Part shown: positions 10,714-22,193 of the stretch, piece by piece
Numbering within the stretch: position 1 is the first letter of the stretch
How the letters are laid out: each line of letters starts with the position of its first letter
Source: Limosilactobacillus oris DSM 4864
Lineage (GTDB): Bacteria > Bacillota > Bacilli > Lactobacillales > Lactobacillaceae
DNA length: 64,000 bases
Assembly: GCF_001434465.1 (NCBI RefSeq)
Contig: NZ_AZGE01000002.1
Span: 1-64,000, forward strand
Direction of reading: 5' to 3'
Translations under genes and position numbers: made by a program
The notes under the pieces: model-generated
Seen by the model: only the letters and a program-made list of their open reading frames with translations
Told to the model about the DNA's origin: nothing
Database searches by the model: none

Positions 10714-11148
10714 ATGAAGTTAAATGAATTGAAGCCTGCTGAAGGTTCTCGTTCAAAGCGTCTTCGTAAGGGTCGTGGTCTTTCATCAGGTCACGGTTTC
10801 ACTTCAGGACGTGGTACTAAGGGTCAAAAGGCTCACGGCAAGACTCGTCTTGGTTTTGAAGGGGGTCAAATGCCACTCTACCGGCAAATTCCTAAGCGTG
10901 GTTTTACCAACATCAACCGCAAGGAATACGCTATTGTTAACTTGACTGCCCTGAACAAGTTCGATGACGGTGCTGAAGTTACTCCAGAAGTTCTGGTAGA
11001 AAACGGAATCGTTAAGAACTTGAAGAGCGGTGTTAAGGTTCTTGGTAGCGGTAAGCTGGAAAAGAAGTTAACTGTTAAGGCTAACAAGTTTTCTGCTTCA
11101 GCGGTTTCAGCAATTGAAGCTGCTGGCGGTAAAACTGAGGTGATGTAA
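10714..11148 (+). CDS. rplO: Large-subunit ribosomal protein L15
   Basis: 144 residues with the glycine/basic N terminus ([20 protein letters not shown]) that threads through 23S rRNA and [18 protein letters not shown] in the middle. It is followed one base later by secY, a conserved pairing. Confidence 0.96.
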   Translation: MKLNELKPAEGSRSKRLRKGRGLSSGHGFTSGRGTKGQKAHGKTRLGFEGGQMPLYRQIPKRGFTNINRKEYAIVNLTALNKFDDGAEVTPEVLVENGIVKNLKSGVKVLGSGKLEKKLTVKANKFSASAVSAIEAAGGKTEVM

Positions 11149-11149
11149 T

Positions 11150-13122
<1,973 letters not shown>

Positions 13123-13136
13123 AGATGCTTGATAAC

Positions 13137-13165
13137 TTGCGCTAGACAGCTACTTATGCTAAACT
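13137..13165 (+). promoter_or_regulatory. Possible internal promoter before infA
   Basis: TTGCGC at 13137-13142 and TAAACT at 13160-13165 are 17 bp apart in the 132-bp gap between adk and infA, the longest gap in the superoperon. It could raise expression of infA-rpmJ-rpsM-rpsK-rpoA-rplQ. Confidence 0.4.
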
Positions 13166-13254
13166 AGGCAAGGTTTATCTAGCTGACAGTGGGGAGTAGT
13201 GCGCTTTCCACCGTTTTTACGTAATTTCTTGATTAAGCAAGGAGGAACCGTTTC

Positions 13255-13473
13255 GTGGCAAAAGCCGATGTGATTGAAGTTGAGGGTAAGGTTACTGAAA
13301 CCCTGCCTAACGCGATGTTTAAAGTTGAACTGGAAAATGGGGCGGAGATTCTTGCTCATGTCTCAGGAAAGATTCGGATGCACTACATCAAGATTCTGCC
13401 TGGGGACCGAGTAAAGGTTGAAATGTCTCCATATGACCTTACCAAGGGTCGGATCACGTTCCGGTTTAAGTAA
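13255..13473 (+). CDS. infA: Translation initiation factor IF-1
   Basis: 72 residues from GTG behind CAAGGAGG; the whole protein is an S1-type OB fold ([28 protein letters not shown] end). It binds the 30S A site during initiation. Confidence 0.97.
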   Translation: MAKADVIEVEGKVTETLPNAMFKVELENGAEILAHVSGKIRMHYIKILPGDRVKVEMSPYDLTKGRITFRFK

Positions 13474-13512
13474 TAATTGTTGATCTAGGAACTCTTAGGA
13501 GGATTTTTAAGG

Positions 13513-13632
13513 ATGAAAGTAAGACCATCAGTCAAGCGGATGTGCGAGCACTGCAAGATCGTTAAGCGTCATGGACGTGTTATGGTGATTTGCTCTGCTA
13601 ACCCAAAGCACAAGCAACGTCAAGGTAAGTAA
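13513..13632 (+). CDS. rpmJ: Large-subunit ribosomal protein L36
   Basis: 39 residues ([20 protein letters not shown] then [19 protein letters not shown]). The zinc ligands Cys11, Cys14, Cys27 and His33 are all kept, so this is the zinc-binding C+ form. AGGAGG at 13498-13503 is followed by the ATG ten bases on. Confidence 0.96.
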   Translation: MKVRPSVKRMCEHCKIVKRHGRVMVICSANPKHKQRQGK

Positions 13633-13662
13633 TTTTATTATATAGGAATGGAGGTGCACTAA

Positions 13663-14028
13663 ATGGCTCGTATTGCAGGTGTCGATTTACCTCGTGACAA
13701 GCGAATTGTAATCGGCTTAACTTATATTTACGGTATCGGTGATTCCACTGCTAAGAAGATTCTGGAAGCTGCCGGTGTTTCTGAAGATGTTCGTGTTCGT
13801 GATTTAACTCCGGACCAAGAAGAAAAGATCCGTGGTCAAGTTGAAAACATCCAAGTGGAAGGTGACTTGCGCCGGGAAGTTTCAATGAACATCAAGCGTC
13901 TGCAAGAAATTGGTTCATACCGTGGTATGCGTCACCGTCGTGGTTTACCAGTTCGTGGTCAACACACGAAGAACAACGCTCGTACTCGTAAGGGTAAGGC
14001 GGTAACCATCGCTAACAAGAAGAAGTAA
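13663..14028 (+). CDS. rpsM: Small-subunit ribosomal protein S13
   Basis: 121 residues ([19 protein letters not shown]), with the helix-two-turn-helix and the basic tail [16 protein letters not shown] that contacts the P-site tRNA. Confidence 0.97.
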   Translation: MARIAGVDLPRDKRIVIGLTYIYGIGDSTAKKILEAAGVSEDVRVRDLTPDQEEKIRGQVENIQVEGDLRREVSMNIKRLQEIGSYRGMRHRRGLPVRGQHTKNNARTRKGKAVTIANKKK

Positions 14029-14062
14029 TTTAATTTTATAAAAAAGGAGGTTAGTACTAGAT

Positions 14063-14452
14063 ATGGCAACCAAAAAAGGTACGCGTAAGCGTCGTGCAAA
14101 GAAGAATGTTGAAACTGGTGTTGCGCACATTCACTCAACATTTAACAACACTTTGATCATGATTACTGACGTTCAAGGTAACGCCGTTGCTTGGTCATCA
14201 GCTGGTGTCTTGGGCTTTAAGGGTTCACGGAAGTCAACTCCATTTGCTGCCCAAATGGCTTCAGAAGCTGCTGCTAAGCAAGCTATGGAACACGGTATGA
14301 AGACTGTTGAAGTTGAAGTTAAGGGTCCAGGTTCTGGGCGTGAAGCTGCAATCCGTGCTCTGCAAGCAACTGGTTTGGAAGTTACCGCAATCCGCGATGT
14401 AACTCCAGTCCCACACAATGGTTCTCGTCCTCCAAAGCGTCGTCGTGTTTAA
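14063..14452 (+). CDS. rpsK: Small-subunit ribosomal protein S11
   Basis: 129 residues; [20 protein letters not shown] at about 32-51 and the conserved end [15 protein letters not shown]. It forms the 30S platform with S7 and S18. Confidence 0.97.
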   Translation: MATKKGTRKRRAKKNVETGVAHIHSTFNNTLIMITDVQGNAVAWSSAGVLGFKGSRKSTPFAAQMASEAAAKQAMEHGMKTVEVEVKGPGSGREAAIRALQATGLEVTAIRDVTPVPHNGSRPPKRRRV

Positions 14453-14462
14453 TGGACATTTG

Positions 14463-14481
14463 GTGGAGAACCTGTTTTCCA
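14463..14481 (+). promoter_or_regulatory. Small hairpin between rpsK and rpoA
   Basis: GTGGAgaacctgtTTTCCAC forms a short stem ahead of rpoA in an 84-bp gap. It has no T-run and so is not a good terminator; it could be an mRNA processing or stability element. Confidence 0.3.
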
Positions 14482-14536
14482 CAATTTGTCTTTTGTTAAA
14501 AATGCGCACCACGTTTGAAAGGGGTACAGGGATAGA

Positions 14537-15481
14537 ATGATCGAATTTGAAAAGCCAAACATTCATAAAGTTGAAGAAACGGATAACTACGGCAAGTTTG
14601 TTGTAGAACCACTTGAGCGCGGTTATGGGACGACTCTTGGTAACTCACTGAGACGGGTTCTCATTGCTTCATTGCCAGGTTCAGCAATTACTACCATGCA
14701 AATTGATGGTGTTTTGCACGAATTCAGCACGGTGAAGGGTGTTACTGAAGATGTTACCCAGATTATCTTAAACCTTAAAAAGGTTTCGCTGAAAATCAAT
14801 TCTGAAGACCAAAAGGACTTGGAATTAGACGTCAAGGGACCTGCTAAAGTAACCGCCGGTGATATTCAAGGTGATAGCGAAGTATCTGTCTTGAACCCTG
14901 ATTTGCATATTGCAACTGTCGCTGATGGTGCAGAATTACACATTAAGATGACAGCTGATAAAGGTCGTGGTTACCTTTCAGCTAATGATAATAAGGCCCG
15001 GATGGAAGATTTGGCCATCGGTGTACTGCCAATTGATTCCATTTATACTCCAATCGAACGTGTAAACTACACCGTGGAAAATGCGCGGGTTGGTCAACGG
15101 AGTGATTTCGACAAGTTGACCCTGGATGTTTGGACTGATGGTTCAATTACACCAACCGAAGCGGTTAGTTTGGGTGCTAAGATTTTGACTGAACACTTGG
15201 CAATGTTTGTTAACCTGACTGAAACGGCGCAAAATGCCCAAGTGATGGTTGAAAAGGAAGAAACCCACAAGGAAAAGACGCTTGAAATGACGATTGAGGA
15301 ACTGGACTTGTCTGTTCGTTCATACAACTGTCTCAAGCGTGCGGGAATTAACACCGTTAAGGAACTGACTGATCGGACCGTTTCTGACATGATGAAGGTT
15401 CGGAACTTAGGACAGAAGTCATTAGAAGAAATTAAGCTCAAATTAAATGACCTTGGCGTTTCATTCCGCCAGGATGATTAA
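14537..15481 (+). CDS. rpoA: RNA polymerase alpha subunit
   Basis: 314 residues, the normal length. The N-terminal dimerisation domain (about 1-230) includes [20 protein letters not shown]; the C-terminal domain (about 245-310) includes [17 protein letters not shown] and the helix-hairpin-helix that binds UP elements. Placement between rpsK and rplQ is conserved throughout Firmicutes. Confidence 0.98.
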   Translation: MIEFEKPNIHKVEETDNYGKFVVEPLERGYGTTLGNSLRRVLIASLPGSAITTMQIDGVLHEFSTVKGVTEDVTQIILNLKKVSLKINSEDQKDLELDVKGPAKVTAGDIQGDSEVSVLNPDLHIATVADGAELHIKMTADKGRGYLSANDNKARMEDLAIGVLPIDSIYTPIERVNYTVENARVGQRSDFDKLTLDVWTDGSITPTEAVSLGAKILTEHLAMFVNLTETAQNAQVMVEKEETHKEKTLEMTIEELDLSVRSYNCLKRAGINTVKELTDRTVSDMMKVRNLGQKSLEEIKLKLNDLGVSFRQDD

Positions 15482-15513
15482 TTGATACCAATTGCAAAGG
15501 AGGGAACCAGTTC

Positions 15514-15897
15514 ATGAGTTACCGTAAATTAGGACGTACAAGTTCACAACGTAAAGCTTTATTACGTGATTTAACTACTGATTTGATCGTTAATGGTCAG
15601 ATTACCACTACTGAAGCACGTGCAAAGGAAGTTCGCAAGACCGCTGACAAGATGGTTACACTTGCTAAGCACGGTGACCTTGCTTCTCGCCGGAAGGCTG
15701 CTGCCTTTATCCGTAATGTTGTTGCGGATGTTAAGGAAGACGGCGATGACATTCGGATCCAATCTGCACTTCAACACCTGTTTGAAGAACTTGCACCAAA
15801 GTATGCAGACCGGAACGGTGGTTACACGCGGATTTTGAAGACCATGCCTCGTCGTGGTGACGGCGCTCCAATGGTTATCTTGGAATTCGTCGACTAA
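15514..15897 (+). CDS. rplQ: Large-subunit ribosomal protein L17
   Basis: 127 residues ([20 protein letters not shown]). It lies at the bottom of the 50S subunit near the tunnel. Last gene of the superoperon, 32 bp after rpoA with AAAGGAGGG. Confidence 0.97.
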   Translation: MSYRKLGRTSSQRKALLRDLTTDLIVNGQITTTEARAKEVRKTADKMVTLAKHGDLASRRKAAAFIRNVVADVKEDGDDIRIQSALQHLFEELAPKYADRNGGYTRILKTMPRRGDGAPMVILEFVD

Positions 15898-15925
15898 TTA
15901 CTGACAAACTAAATACGTAATAAAG

Positions 15926-16026
15926 AATCACTATCATTGATGGCATAGAGCGTTACGATGGTGGGGCGACCCTAGTCTAGCTCGAATGCGGAAACCCCGT
16001 GCGCCGCAATGGTAAGTGATTTTTTA
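15926..16026 (+). ncRNA. L17 downstream element-like RNA in the 3' UTR of rplQ
   Basis: About 100 nt after rplQ fold into a closed multi-branch structure. AATCACT at 15926-15932 pairs with AGTGATT at the far end, the stem extends with ATTG/CAAT, and inner GC-rich arms include GGGGCGACCC. A T-run follows, so it also ends transcription. Position and shape match the L17 downstream element described computationally in Lactobacillales; the assignment is by resemblance, not by covariance search. Confidence 0.6.
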
Positions 16027-16029
16027 TTT

Positions 16030-16199
16030 TAAACGTTTTTTGGAGGCCACTAGCGATGGGTTCGGACGTGCTGCCAGTCGAGGAGACTTTTGGCTGGCAG
16101 CAGTTGGGAATGAGCCCCGGTCCCTTAGCTATTTCAAGGATGATAAGGCGGCAGTGCAGCAGCTGACGAGCCAGCTTTTGACCAACTTTCTTCCCCACA
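16030..16199 (+). pseudogene. Possible 3' fragment of a lost gene
   Basis: The plus frame here encodes a natural-looking stretch, GFGRAASRGDFWLAAVGNEP followed by RSLSYFKDDKAAVQQLTSQL, with no convincing start or ribosome site of its own because it runs into the preceding RNA element. The family was not recognised. It may be a decayed remnant, or coincidence. Confidence 0.2.
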
Positions 16200-16242
16200 C
16201 AAAAAAGCTCCCCCAAGCAACTAACCAGGTCACTTGGGGGAG
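16200..16242 (-). terminator. Terminator of the gadC-gadB operon
   Basis: On the minus strand CTCCCCCAAG and CTTGGGGGAG form a perfect 10-bp stem with a 15-nt loop, followed by C and six T. Confidence 0.85.
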
Positions 16243-16281
16243 TAGGTGGAATTAAATTATCAGGCTAGGCACAGCTCAATA

Positions 16282-17688
16282 CTAGTGGGTAAAGCCGTAC
16301 TTCTTGAGCTCAGTCCGTTGGTGGCTGACAATGTGGGAGTTATTTAACTCGTCAATTGCCCGCTTCATATCTTCAATGAAGTCGTGGGCCATGTTCATTC
16401 CCAGGTCAGCCCGGCAGACAATCCGTTGAACTTCGATGTTGTCGAGGTTTTCCGGCAGTGGGTAGGCTGGTACTTGCCAACCCTTCATCCGGAGACGGTC
16501 AGCCAGGTCGTAGAGGGTCCAGTCAACGCCATCGTTAATCTTGTGCTTGTAGCAGACAATTGGCAGTTCGGAACCGTCATTGACGATTTCAAAGTGGCCT
16601 AACTTGGCAATTTCACTGGACAGGTAGACGGCAACGTCATGGGTCCGCTTTTGGATTTCCTTGTAGCCATTAAAGCCGAAGCGGACAAAGTTGTAGTATT
16701 GACCGATGATTTGCGAGGCACTCCGTGAGAAGTTGATCGCCATGGTCGGCAGTTCACCACCAAGGTAGCTGACCTTAAAGATCAGTTTGTCTGGCAAGAA
16801 CTGCTTGTCGCGCCAGAGAACCCAACCAATCCCTGGGTATACCAGGCCGTACTTGTGACCTGACGAATTAATGGAAACAACGTTCTTCAGCTGGAAGTCC
16901 CACTTGATATCTGGCTCCATGAACGGTGCGTAGAAACCACCTGAGGCGGCATCAACGTGGATGTAAACCTTGTAAGGAGTCGTCTTATTATAGGCTTCGA
17001 CCAGGTCGTTCAGCTTGGCGATGTTATCATAACGGCCTGTGTAGGTAATCCCCATGATACCAACGATCCCAATCGTGTATTCGTCAACATAGTCCATTAC
17101 CTTTTCCATGTTAAGCGACTGGTGCTGTTCATCCATTGGGACGGTCCGCAGTTCAATGTCAAAGTAGGTGGCAAATTTTTCCCAGCAAACTTGGTAGCCG
17201 GAAGAAATAACCAGGTTTGGCTTGTGGGCGTGAATGTCCAGGCCCAGCTTCTTGGCCCGTTCCCGCCAGGCAAACTTCATTGCCAGGCCACCAAGCATAC
17301 ATGCTTCAGAAGAACCGACCGTGGAAGTCCCCATGTAGTTCTCAGCGGGTTGAGCGTGCCAGAGGTTAGCAATAATGTTAACACAGCGGTTTTCTAGTTC
17401 AGCCGTCCGTGGGTATTCTGACTTATCAATGGCGTTTTTATCCATTGTTTCGGCCATGATTTTCGTTGCATTTGGTTCCATGTAAGTCTGACAGAAGGTT
17501 GCCAGGTTTTCACGGGCGTTTCCTTCATCCAGAAGTTGGTCCTTAACGATCCGGTAGGCAATCCGCGGTTCCACCGGCTTTTCGTTCAGCTGATACTTTG
17601 GAAGAGGGTGATCCGAAGCATAGGAACCAAAAATGGGATCGAGAAAGTTACGATTTTCTTTACTGTTTTTACCATATAATCCAGCCAT
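16282..17688 (-). CDS. gadB: Glutamate decarboxylase
   Basis: 468 residues. A PLP enzyme that turns glutamate into GABA and CO2, consuming a proton. The PLP lysine is Lys279 in NSSGHKYG, and HVDAASGGF at 244-252 holds the cofactor-contact aspartate. The C-terminal segment ends YGFTH; in the E. coli enzyme a terminal-region histidine closes the active site at neutral pH, and a histidine is the last residue here. It lies 14 bp after gadC, so the two form an acid-resistance operon. Length and motifs are normal. Confidence 0.96.
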   Translation of the reverse strand: MAGLYGKNSKENRNFLDPIFGSYASDHPLPKYQLNEKPVEPRIAYRIVKDQLLDEGNARENLATFCQTYMEPNATKIMAETMDKNAIDKSEYPRTAELENRCVNIIANLWHAQPAENYMGTSTVGSSEACMLGGLAMKFAWRERAKKLGLDIHAHKPNLVISSGYQVCWEKFATYFDIELRTVPMDEQHQSLNMEKVMDYVDEYTIGIVGIMGITYTGRYDNIAKLNDLVEAYNKTTPYKVYIHVDAASGGFYAPFMEPDIKWDFQLKNVVSINSSGHKYGLVYPGIGWVLWRDKQFLPDKLIFKVSYLGGELPTMAINFSRSASQIIGQYYNFVRFGFNGYKEIQKRTHDVAVYLSSEIAKLGHFEIVNDGSELPIVCYKHKINDGVDWTLYDLADRLRMKGWQVPAYPLPENLDNIEVQRIVCRADLGMNMAHDFIEDMKRAIDELNNSHIVSHQRTELKKYGFTH

Positions 17689-17702
17689 AAATAGATAACC
17701 TC

Positions 17703-19268
17703 CTAATTTTGATGTGCAGGTTTACTTGCTGTCTCGTTTTCATCTGAAACAGCTTCTGGGACAATGTGATGCTCACCACGAGTAATTGGTGGTACTGCTG
17801 GAATGACATCCTGGGCACTGAGGTGCTGGGGATTGTCATTGTGATGGTGGTGCCCCCACTTGTGGTGGAAGGCGTAGATGATAAATGGCAGTATCAGCGC
17901 AATAATAAAGCTAATGATTAAGACACCCAGATAAGCGGAATCGGATGATCTTGGCAGCGTGCTCGGCGGAACGAACGAGATACCGAAGGCAAAGAGGGAT
18001 ACTAATAATCCACAGATTGAAACAACGGCCTTGCCAAAGGTTCCACCAGGGATTTCATAGGTACGTTTCAGCTGCTTCTTCTTGAAAATCAAGACGAGGT
18101 AGCCAATGAAGAAGAGCAGGTAGCCGACCAGGTAGATAACCACGGTCAGCGACATGGCGGCGAAGAACGAAACGTTATCGCTGCCACCCCCGAAGGTCAG
18201 GACCGCGTCCCAGATTGAAACGATGATCCCTTGGACCACGATTAGCGGGATTGGTACTCCCGACTTGTTGGTCTTCCGGAACCACCGGGGAAGAATTCCC
18301 TGCTGGGCGGTTGCGAACATCCCCCGGGAAGGGCCAATGACCCAGGAACTAATCTCGGCCATGACCCCAGCGGCAATCATCAACGCAATCAGCTTGACCA
18401 GCCAGCCGAGTTGGGGATTGATGTAGAGCAACAGGTAGTTAAAGGCCTGGACAACCCCCGCACTAAGTGAAATTTCCTTGGCTGGGACAACCGCGGCGAC
18501 GGTAAAGCCACCAAAGGTATCCAGGCAGATTGCGAGGATTACCAGGATGAACATTGCCAAAGGATAATTCCGTTTGGGCCGCTTTAATTCGTTAATGTGC
18601 GAAGCTGAGGCTTCGACCCCCATGTAGGCTAAGACAAATGAAACAAAGACTACCAGGGTATTGAGATGAGCGAAGTCAGGGACAAAGGCCCGGGCTGAAA
18701 AGCTGAGCTGCAAGGGACCTCCCTTGATGATGTACCAGATTGCTAAAACAAAGAGAATTACTGAAGGAATTAAGATCCCAAGTGAAAAGCCCCACTTGGC
18801 GATTCGTGCAGTGTACTTGGTTCCCGCGAATTGTGAAAAGGTCAGGAGCCAGAAGATAATCAGGACCCCAAAGAATTTAATGACGGGAACCTGGTTAAGA
18901 GCCGGCCAGTTGAAGACGAATGATAATGCCCCCAAGATGAAGTAAATCATCGTGATAAAACCGACCGTGATTTGAAACCATTGAAAGAAGATGGCCGCAA
19001 ATCCCCACCGCTCGCCAAGGGTGTGCTTGACCCAGCTGAAAATTCCGCCACCATTCTGGTTCCAACCATTAACGGTTGCCATTTCGGCGGCACAGAGTGC
19101 AACTGGCAGGAACCAGAAGATTCCACCAAGGACCAGGAAGAATACCAGGTGCAGCTTGGCGGTAGCAAAAGTTGGGTACTCATACACCGTCAAGACCATT
19201 GATGCGGTGAGTGAAAAGAAACCAAATAAAGTTAGGTTTCGGGCGACTTGTTTGCCATTACTATCCAT
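17703..19268 (-). CDS. gadC: Glutamate/GABA antiporter
   Basis: 521 residues, about 12 membrane segments, APC superfamily. It exchanges external glutamate for internal GABA, completing the proton-consuming cycle with the adjacent decarboxylase. The hydrophilic C-terminal tail (about 465-521) has a histidine cluster (HHKWGHHHHND) that could act as the pH-sensitive plug known from E. coli GadC; that role is inferred. The ATG follows AAGGAGAAG. Confidence 0.93.
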   Translation of the reverse strand: MDSNGKQVARNLTLFGFFSLTASMVLTVYEYPTFATAKLHLVFFLVLGGIFWFLPVALCAAEMATVNGWNQNGGGIFSWVKHTLGERWGFAAIFFQWFQITVGFITMIYFILGALSFVFNWPALNQVPVIKFFGVLIIFWLLTFSQFAGTKYTARIAKWGFSLGILIPSVILFVLAIWYIIKGGPLQLSFSARAFVPDFAHLNTLVVFVSFVLAYMGVEASASHINELKRPKRNYPLAMFILVILAICLDTFGGFTVAAVVPAKEISLSAGVVQAFNYLLLYINPQLGWLVKLIALMIAAGVMAEISSWVIGPSRGMFATAQQGILPRWFRKTNKSGVPIPLIVVQGIIVSIWDAVLTFGGGSDNVSFFAAMSLTVVIYLVGYLLFFIGYLVLIFKKKQLKRTYEIPGGTFGKAVVSICGLLVSLFAFGISFVPPSTLPRSSDSAYLGVLIISFIIALILPFIIYAFHHKWGHHHHNDNPQHLSAQDVIPAVPPITRGEHHIVPEAVSDENETASKPAHQN

Positions 19269-19351
19269 GAGCTTCTCCTTTCTGTTTATGATTTGATAAA
19301 CACTTTACCCAGGCTTTATTGTTATAAAATCAATTACAATCAAAATGATAC

Positions 19352-19385
19352 TTTTAGTTTAATCATAAAGATTATTAAACTAAAA
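19352..19385. repeat. 12-bp perfect inverted repeat upstream of gadC
   Basis: TTTTAGTTTAAT at 19352-19363 is mirrored by ATTAAACTAAAA at 19374-19385 with a 10-bp spacer, centred about 100 bp upstream of the gadC start. Fits a dimeric regulator site; without a GC stem or T-run it is a poor terminator. Confidence 0.6.
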
Positions 19386-19456
19386 CAGTAACCACGGGAA
19401 ATGTTTACCTTGCTTATGGTATATCCGGCATTGAACGAAATGTCAAATAATAACCT

Positions 19457-19477
19457 GATATACGTTTGCCGTATATC
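19457..19477. repeat. Second inverted repeat in the gad-ecf gap
   Basis: GATATACG and CGTATATC flank TTTGC. A related half-site, GGTATATC, lies about 30 bp upstream. Possible operator. Confidence 0.5.
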
Positions 19478-19709
19478 TGCTTGATATGAGCTGAGAATTA
19501 ATTACGGGATTTTGCTTTCGCCTGATAACGAATGGAAAATATATAAGAAATCGGTCCTAAATAATTGCTAAAAGCAGGCAGAGAAGTGAAATATACGGGT
19601 GGCGTTTTGGAAAGATTTCCCAATTTACTAACTTTTCCAGCAAAATTCCTGTAACTTAGCGCGGTCTTTGTTAGAATAAAGAAGATTAATTTGGAAAGGA
19701 ACCGACGGC

Positions 19710-20537
19710 GTGGACGGGATCAAGTTAGAAAACATTACGTATACATATCCGGGGGCAAGCCAACCGGTGCTCAAAAAGCTCAACCTCCAGCTTCCCCGGG
19801 GGCAATGGACGACCCTGATCGGTAAAAACGGGAGCGGGAAGAGTACCATTGCCCGGCTGATCGATGGGCTGCTGGTGGCTGATGAGGGGCAGGTCATCGT
19901 CAACGGCCTGACTGTGACCGAAGACCACTTAACGACGCTCCACCGTCAAGTAGGGATCGTTTTTCAAAATCCCGATAACCAGTTTGTCGGGGCGACGGTC
20001 GCCGATGACATTGCCTTTGGGCTTGAAAACCAGCAACTGCCACGGGACGAGATGACCAGACGGATTGACAAGGCCCTGGCCCGGGTAGGGATGAGTCAGC
20101 TAGCGGATACCGAACCGAGCCTCCTCTCTGGGGGACAGAAACAGCGAGTGGCGATTGCCGGGATTCTCGCCTTAGAACCCCAGGTGATCATCCTGGACGA
20201 GGCCACTTCAATGCTCGACCCGGCTGGCCGGCAGACCGTGTTAAATCTCCTGGCCCAGTTGCGGCAGGAGGAGTCACTGACTATTATTACAATTACCCAT
20301 GATCCGGTGGAAATGACGATGGCCGATAAAATCGTGGTGGTTGACCAGCAGGGAATCGCTGATGAAGGTCCGGCCGGCGAGATTCTCTGCCAAGCCGATC
20401 TGCTGCACCGTCTGGGAGTCGGTATTCCCGTGGCTCAAGATTTGAGCGAACGGCTGGCTGCCCTGGGAGTCGCTGTTCCAGCGGGCTACTTAACAACAAA
20501 CGAAATGGTGGAATGGTTATGCCGGAAATTAAGCTAA
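19710..20537 (+). CDS. ecfA1: ECF transporter ATP-binding subunit EcfA1
   Basis: 275 residues from GTG behind GGAAAGGAA. Walker A GKNGSGKST at 38-46, Q-loop Gln86, signature LSGGQ at 139-143 and Walker B VIILDE at 159-164 are intact. One of two ATPases of the shared energising module that serves several vitamin- or metal-binding S components encoded elsewhere. No S component is next to it, so this is a group II ECF module. It overlaps ecfA2. Confidence 0.95.
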   Translation: MDGIKLENITYTYPGASQPVLKKLNLQLPRGQWTTLIGKNGSGKSTIARLIDGLLVADEGQVIVNGLTVTEDHLTTLHRQVGIVFQNPDNQFVGATVADDIAFGLENQQLPRDEMTRRIDKALARVGMSQLADTEPSLLSGGQKQRVAIAGILALEPQVIILDEATSMLDPAGRQTVLNLLAQLRQEESLTIITITHDPVEMTMADKIVVVDQQGIADEGPAGEILCQADLLHRLGVGIPVAQDLSERLAALGVAVPAGYLTTNEMVEWLCRKLS

Positions 20538-21370
20538 ATAACGTCGCCTTTGCGTATTCCAATAGTAAGCAGCGTGCTTTGACGGAAGTTAACCTGACAA
20601 TTCCGGCAGGGAGCTATACCGCCTTGGTAGGTCATACTGGTAGCGGCAAATCAACACTCGTGTCCTTGATTGACGGCCTGTTGAAACCGACGGCGGGGCA
20701 GATCACGGTGGGAAAACAGACTGTTGATGCGAGTGCTCGTCGCCAGGACCTGGCTAAACTTCGCCAGCACGTGGGTTTCGTCTTTCAGTTCCCGGAGCAG
20801 CAATTATTTGCGGAAACTGTCGCTAAGGATATCGCCTTTGGTCCCGAAAACCTTGGCTGGGGCCAGGAACGGGTGGCTACAGCCGTTCAGGAAGCGCTGA
20901 ACGCGGTTGGCCTGCCCGCGGACCTGGCGGAACGGTCACCGTTTATGCTCTCCGGGGGCCAGATGCGGCGGGTAGCGATTGCCGGGGTTCTGGCAATGCA
21001 GCCGGAGGTCCTGATCCTGGACGAACCGACGGCGGGATTAGATGCCAAGTCGACGGAGCAGTTATTGAACTTAATTGCCACGTTCCACCAGGAAGGCCGG
21101 ACGATTATCTTGATTACCCACCAGATGGAACAGGTGGCGCGCTATGCCGACCAGGTGGTCGTAATGAACCACGGGCAGCTGGTGACCGCGACTACCCCGG
21201 CGCAACTGTTTGCTGATAGCCAGCTCATGGCGGCTAATCAGCTGAACCGGCCGGCCGCGGTTCAGATTGCCCATCAGCTGCGGAAGCGGGGCGTCGACTT
21301 GCAGGCAGTGCTGACCCTTGACCAACTAGCGAAGACCCTGGCACCCCGGCTGAAAGGGGGAACGGACTAA
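20519..21370 (+). CDS. ecfA2: ECF transporter ATP-binding subunit EcfA2
   Basis: 283 residues. Walker A GHTGSGKST at 38-46, signature LSGGQMRR, and Walker B ILDEPTAGLD. ATG at 20519 is chosen over ATG at 20513 because the GGTGGA ribosome site ends directly at the earlier codon. The start overlaps the ecfA1 end by 19 bp and the stop shares a base with ecfT, so the three are translationally coupled. It pairs with EcfA1 as a heterodimer. Confidence 0.94.
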   Translation: MPEIKLNNVAFAYSNSKQRALTEVNLTIPAGSYTALVGHTGSGKSTLVSLIDGLLKPTAGQITVGKQTVDASARRQDLAKLRQHVGFVFQFPEQQLFAETVAKDIAFGPENLGWGQERVATAVQEALNAVGLPADLAERSPFMLSGGQMRRVAIAGVLAMQPEVLILDEPTAGLDAKSTEQLLNLIATFHQEGRTIILITHQMEQVARYADQVVVMNHGQLVTATTPAQLFADSQLMAANQLNRPAAVQIAHQLRKRGVDLQAVLTLDQLAKTLAPRLKGGTD

Positions 21371-22173
21371 TGACTAACGCGATTGTTTTTGGTTCCTACG
21401 TTCCCGGTGATTCACGTCTTCACCGCCTTGATCCCCGGGCAAAGCTGTTGCTATGTATCGCCTATGTTATCCTCGTTTTCTTTGCCAATAGCTGGGCAAC
21501 CTGTCTGTTACTGGTAGCTGCACTGCTGGTAACCATGGTGATGAGCAGGGTCAGTTTTCGGCTTTACTGGCGGGGGATTCGTCCCCTGGCATGGATTATT
21601 TTGTTAACGGTGGCTTTTCAAGTTCTGTTTAGCACCGGAGGACCGGTTTACTGGCGCTGGTGGCTATTTACTGTGACCCGGGATGGATTAGTCAATTCAC
21701 TCATTATTTTCTTCCGCTTCATGGTGATTGTTACTGCCTCGACGGTCTTGACCGCGACCACGCCGACCCTGCGGATTGCGGACGCTCTCTCCTGGTTGAT
21801 GCAGCCGCTGAAGGCCATTAAGGTTCCCGTGAACCAGATTACCCTGATGATTTCGATTGCCCTGCGGTTTATTCCGACCATTATGGATGAGGCGGTCAAA
21901 ATAGCCAATGCTCAGCGGTCCCGGGGGATGAACCTTGACGAGGGAGGACTGATTCGGCGTCTGACCCGGATGGTTCCAATCCTTATCCCGTTGTTCGTGG
22001 ATTCCTTTAAACGAGCGGAGGAGCTGGCAACGGCAATGGAGGCCCGGGGGTATGATCCAGCGGCTCCGCGGACGCATTACCGGCAGCTGCACTGGTACCG
22101 GCGGGACACGGTCAGTCTGTTGCTGCTGTTGGCCCTGGCAGTAGCGGTACTGACCCTCCGTTTCGTAATTTGA
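21370..22173 (+). CDS. ecfT: ECF transporter transmembrane subunit EcfT
   Basis: 267 residues with five or more hydrophobic segments. The coupling-helix motifs contacting the ATPases are visible as AQRSRG (near residue 180) and the later AMEARGYD, the two Ala-Arg-Gly-type motifs of the family. It links the ATPase pair to interchangeable S components in the membrane. Confidence 0.94.
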   Translation: MTNAIVFGSYVPGDSRLHRLDPRAKLLLCIAYVILVFFANSWATCLLLVAALLVTMVMSRVSFRLYWRGIRPLAWIILLTVAFQVLFSTGGPVYWRWWLFTVTRDGLVNSLIIFFRFMVIVTASTVLTATTPTLRIADALSWLMQPLKAIKVPVNQITLMISIALRFIPTIMDEAVKIANAQRSRGMNLDEGGLIRRLTRMVPILIPLFVDSFKRAEELATAMEARGYDPAAPRTHYRQLHWYRRDTVSLLLLLALAVAVLTLRFVI

Positions 22174-22193
22174 CTGTTAGAAAGGAAAAGCAA

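Larger units (their letters stand above)
19269..19709 (-). other. gad / ecf divergent intergenic region
   Basis: A 441-bp AT-rich gap between divergent operons. It contains two clear inverted repeats, listed separately, that are candidate operator sites. No reliable -35/-10 pair was found for gadC. A TAGAAT at 19672-19677 could be the -10 box for ecfA1, but no good -35 box goes with it. Confidence 0.5.

Noticed and set aside
19649-19677. Sigma-A promoter TTCCTG/TAGAAT before ecfA1
   Set aside because: The spacer would be 20 bp and the -35 box is poor; not listed as a feature.
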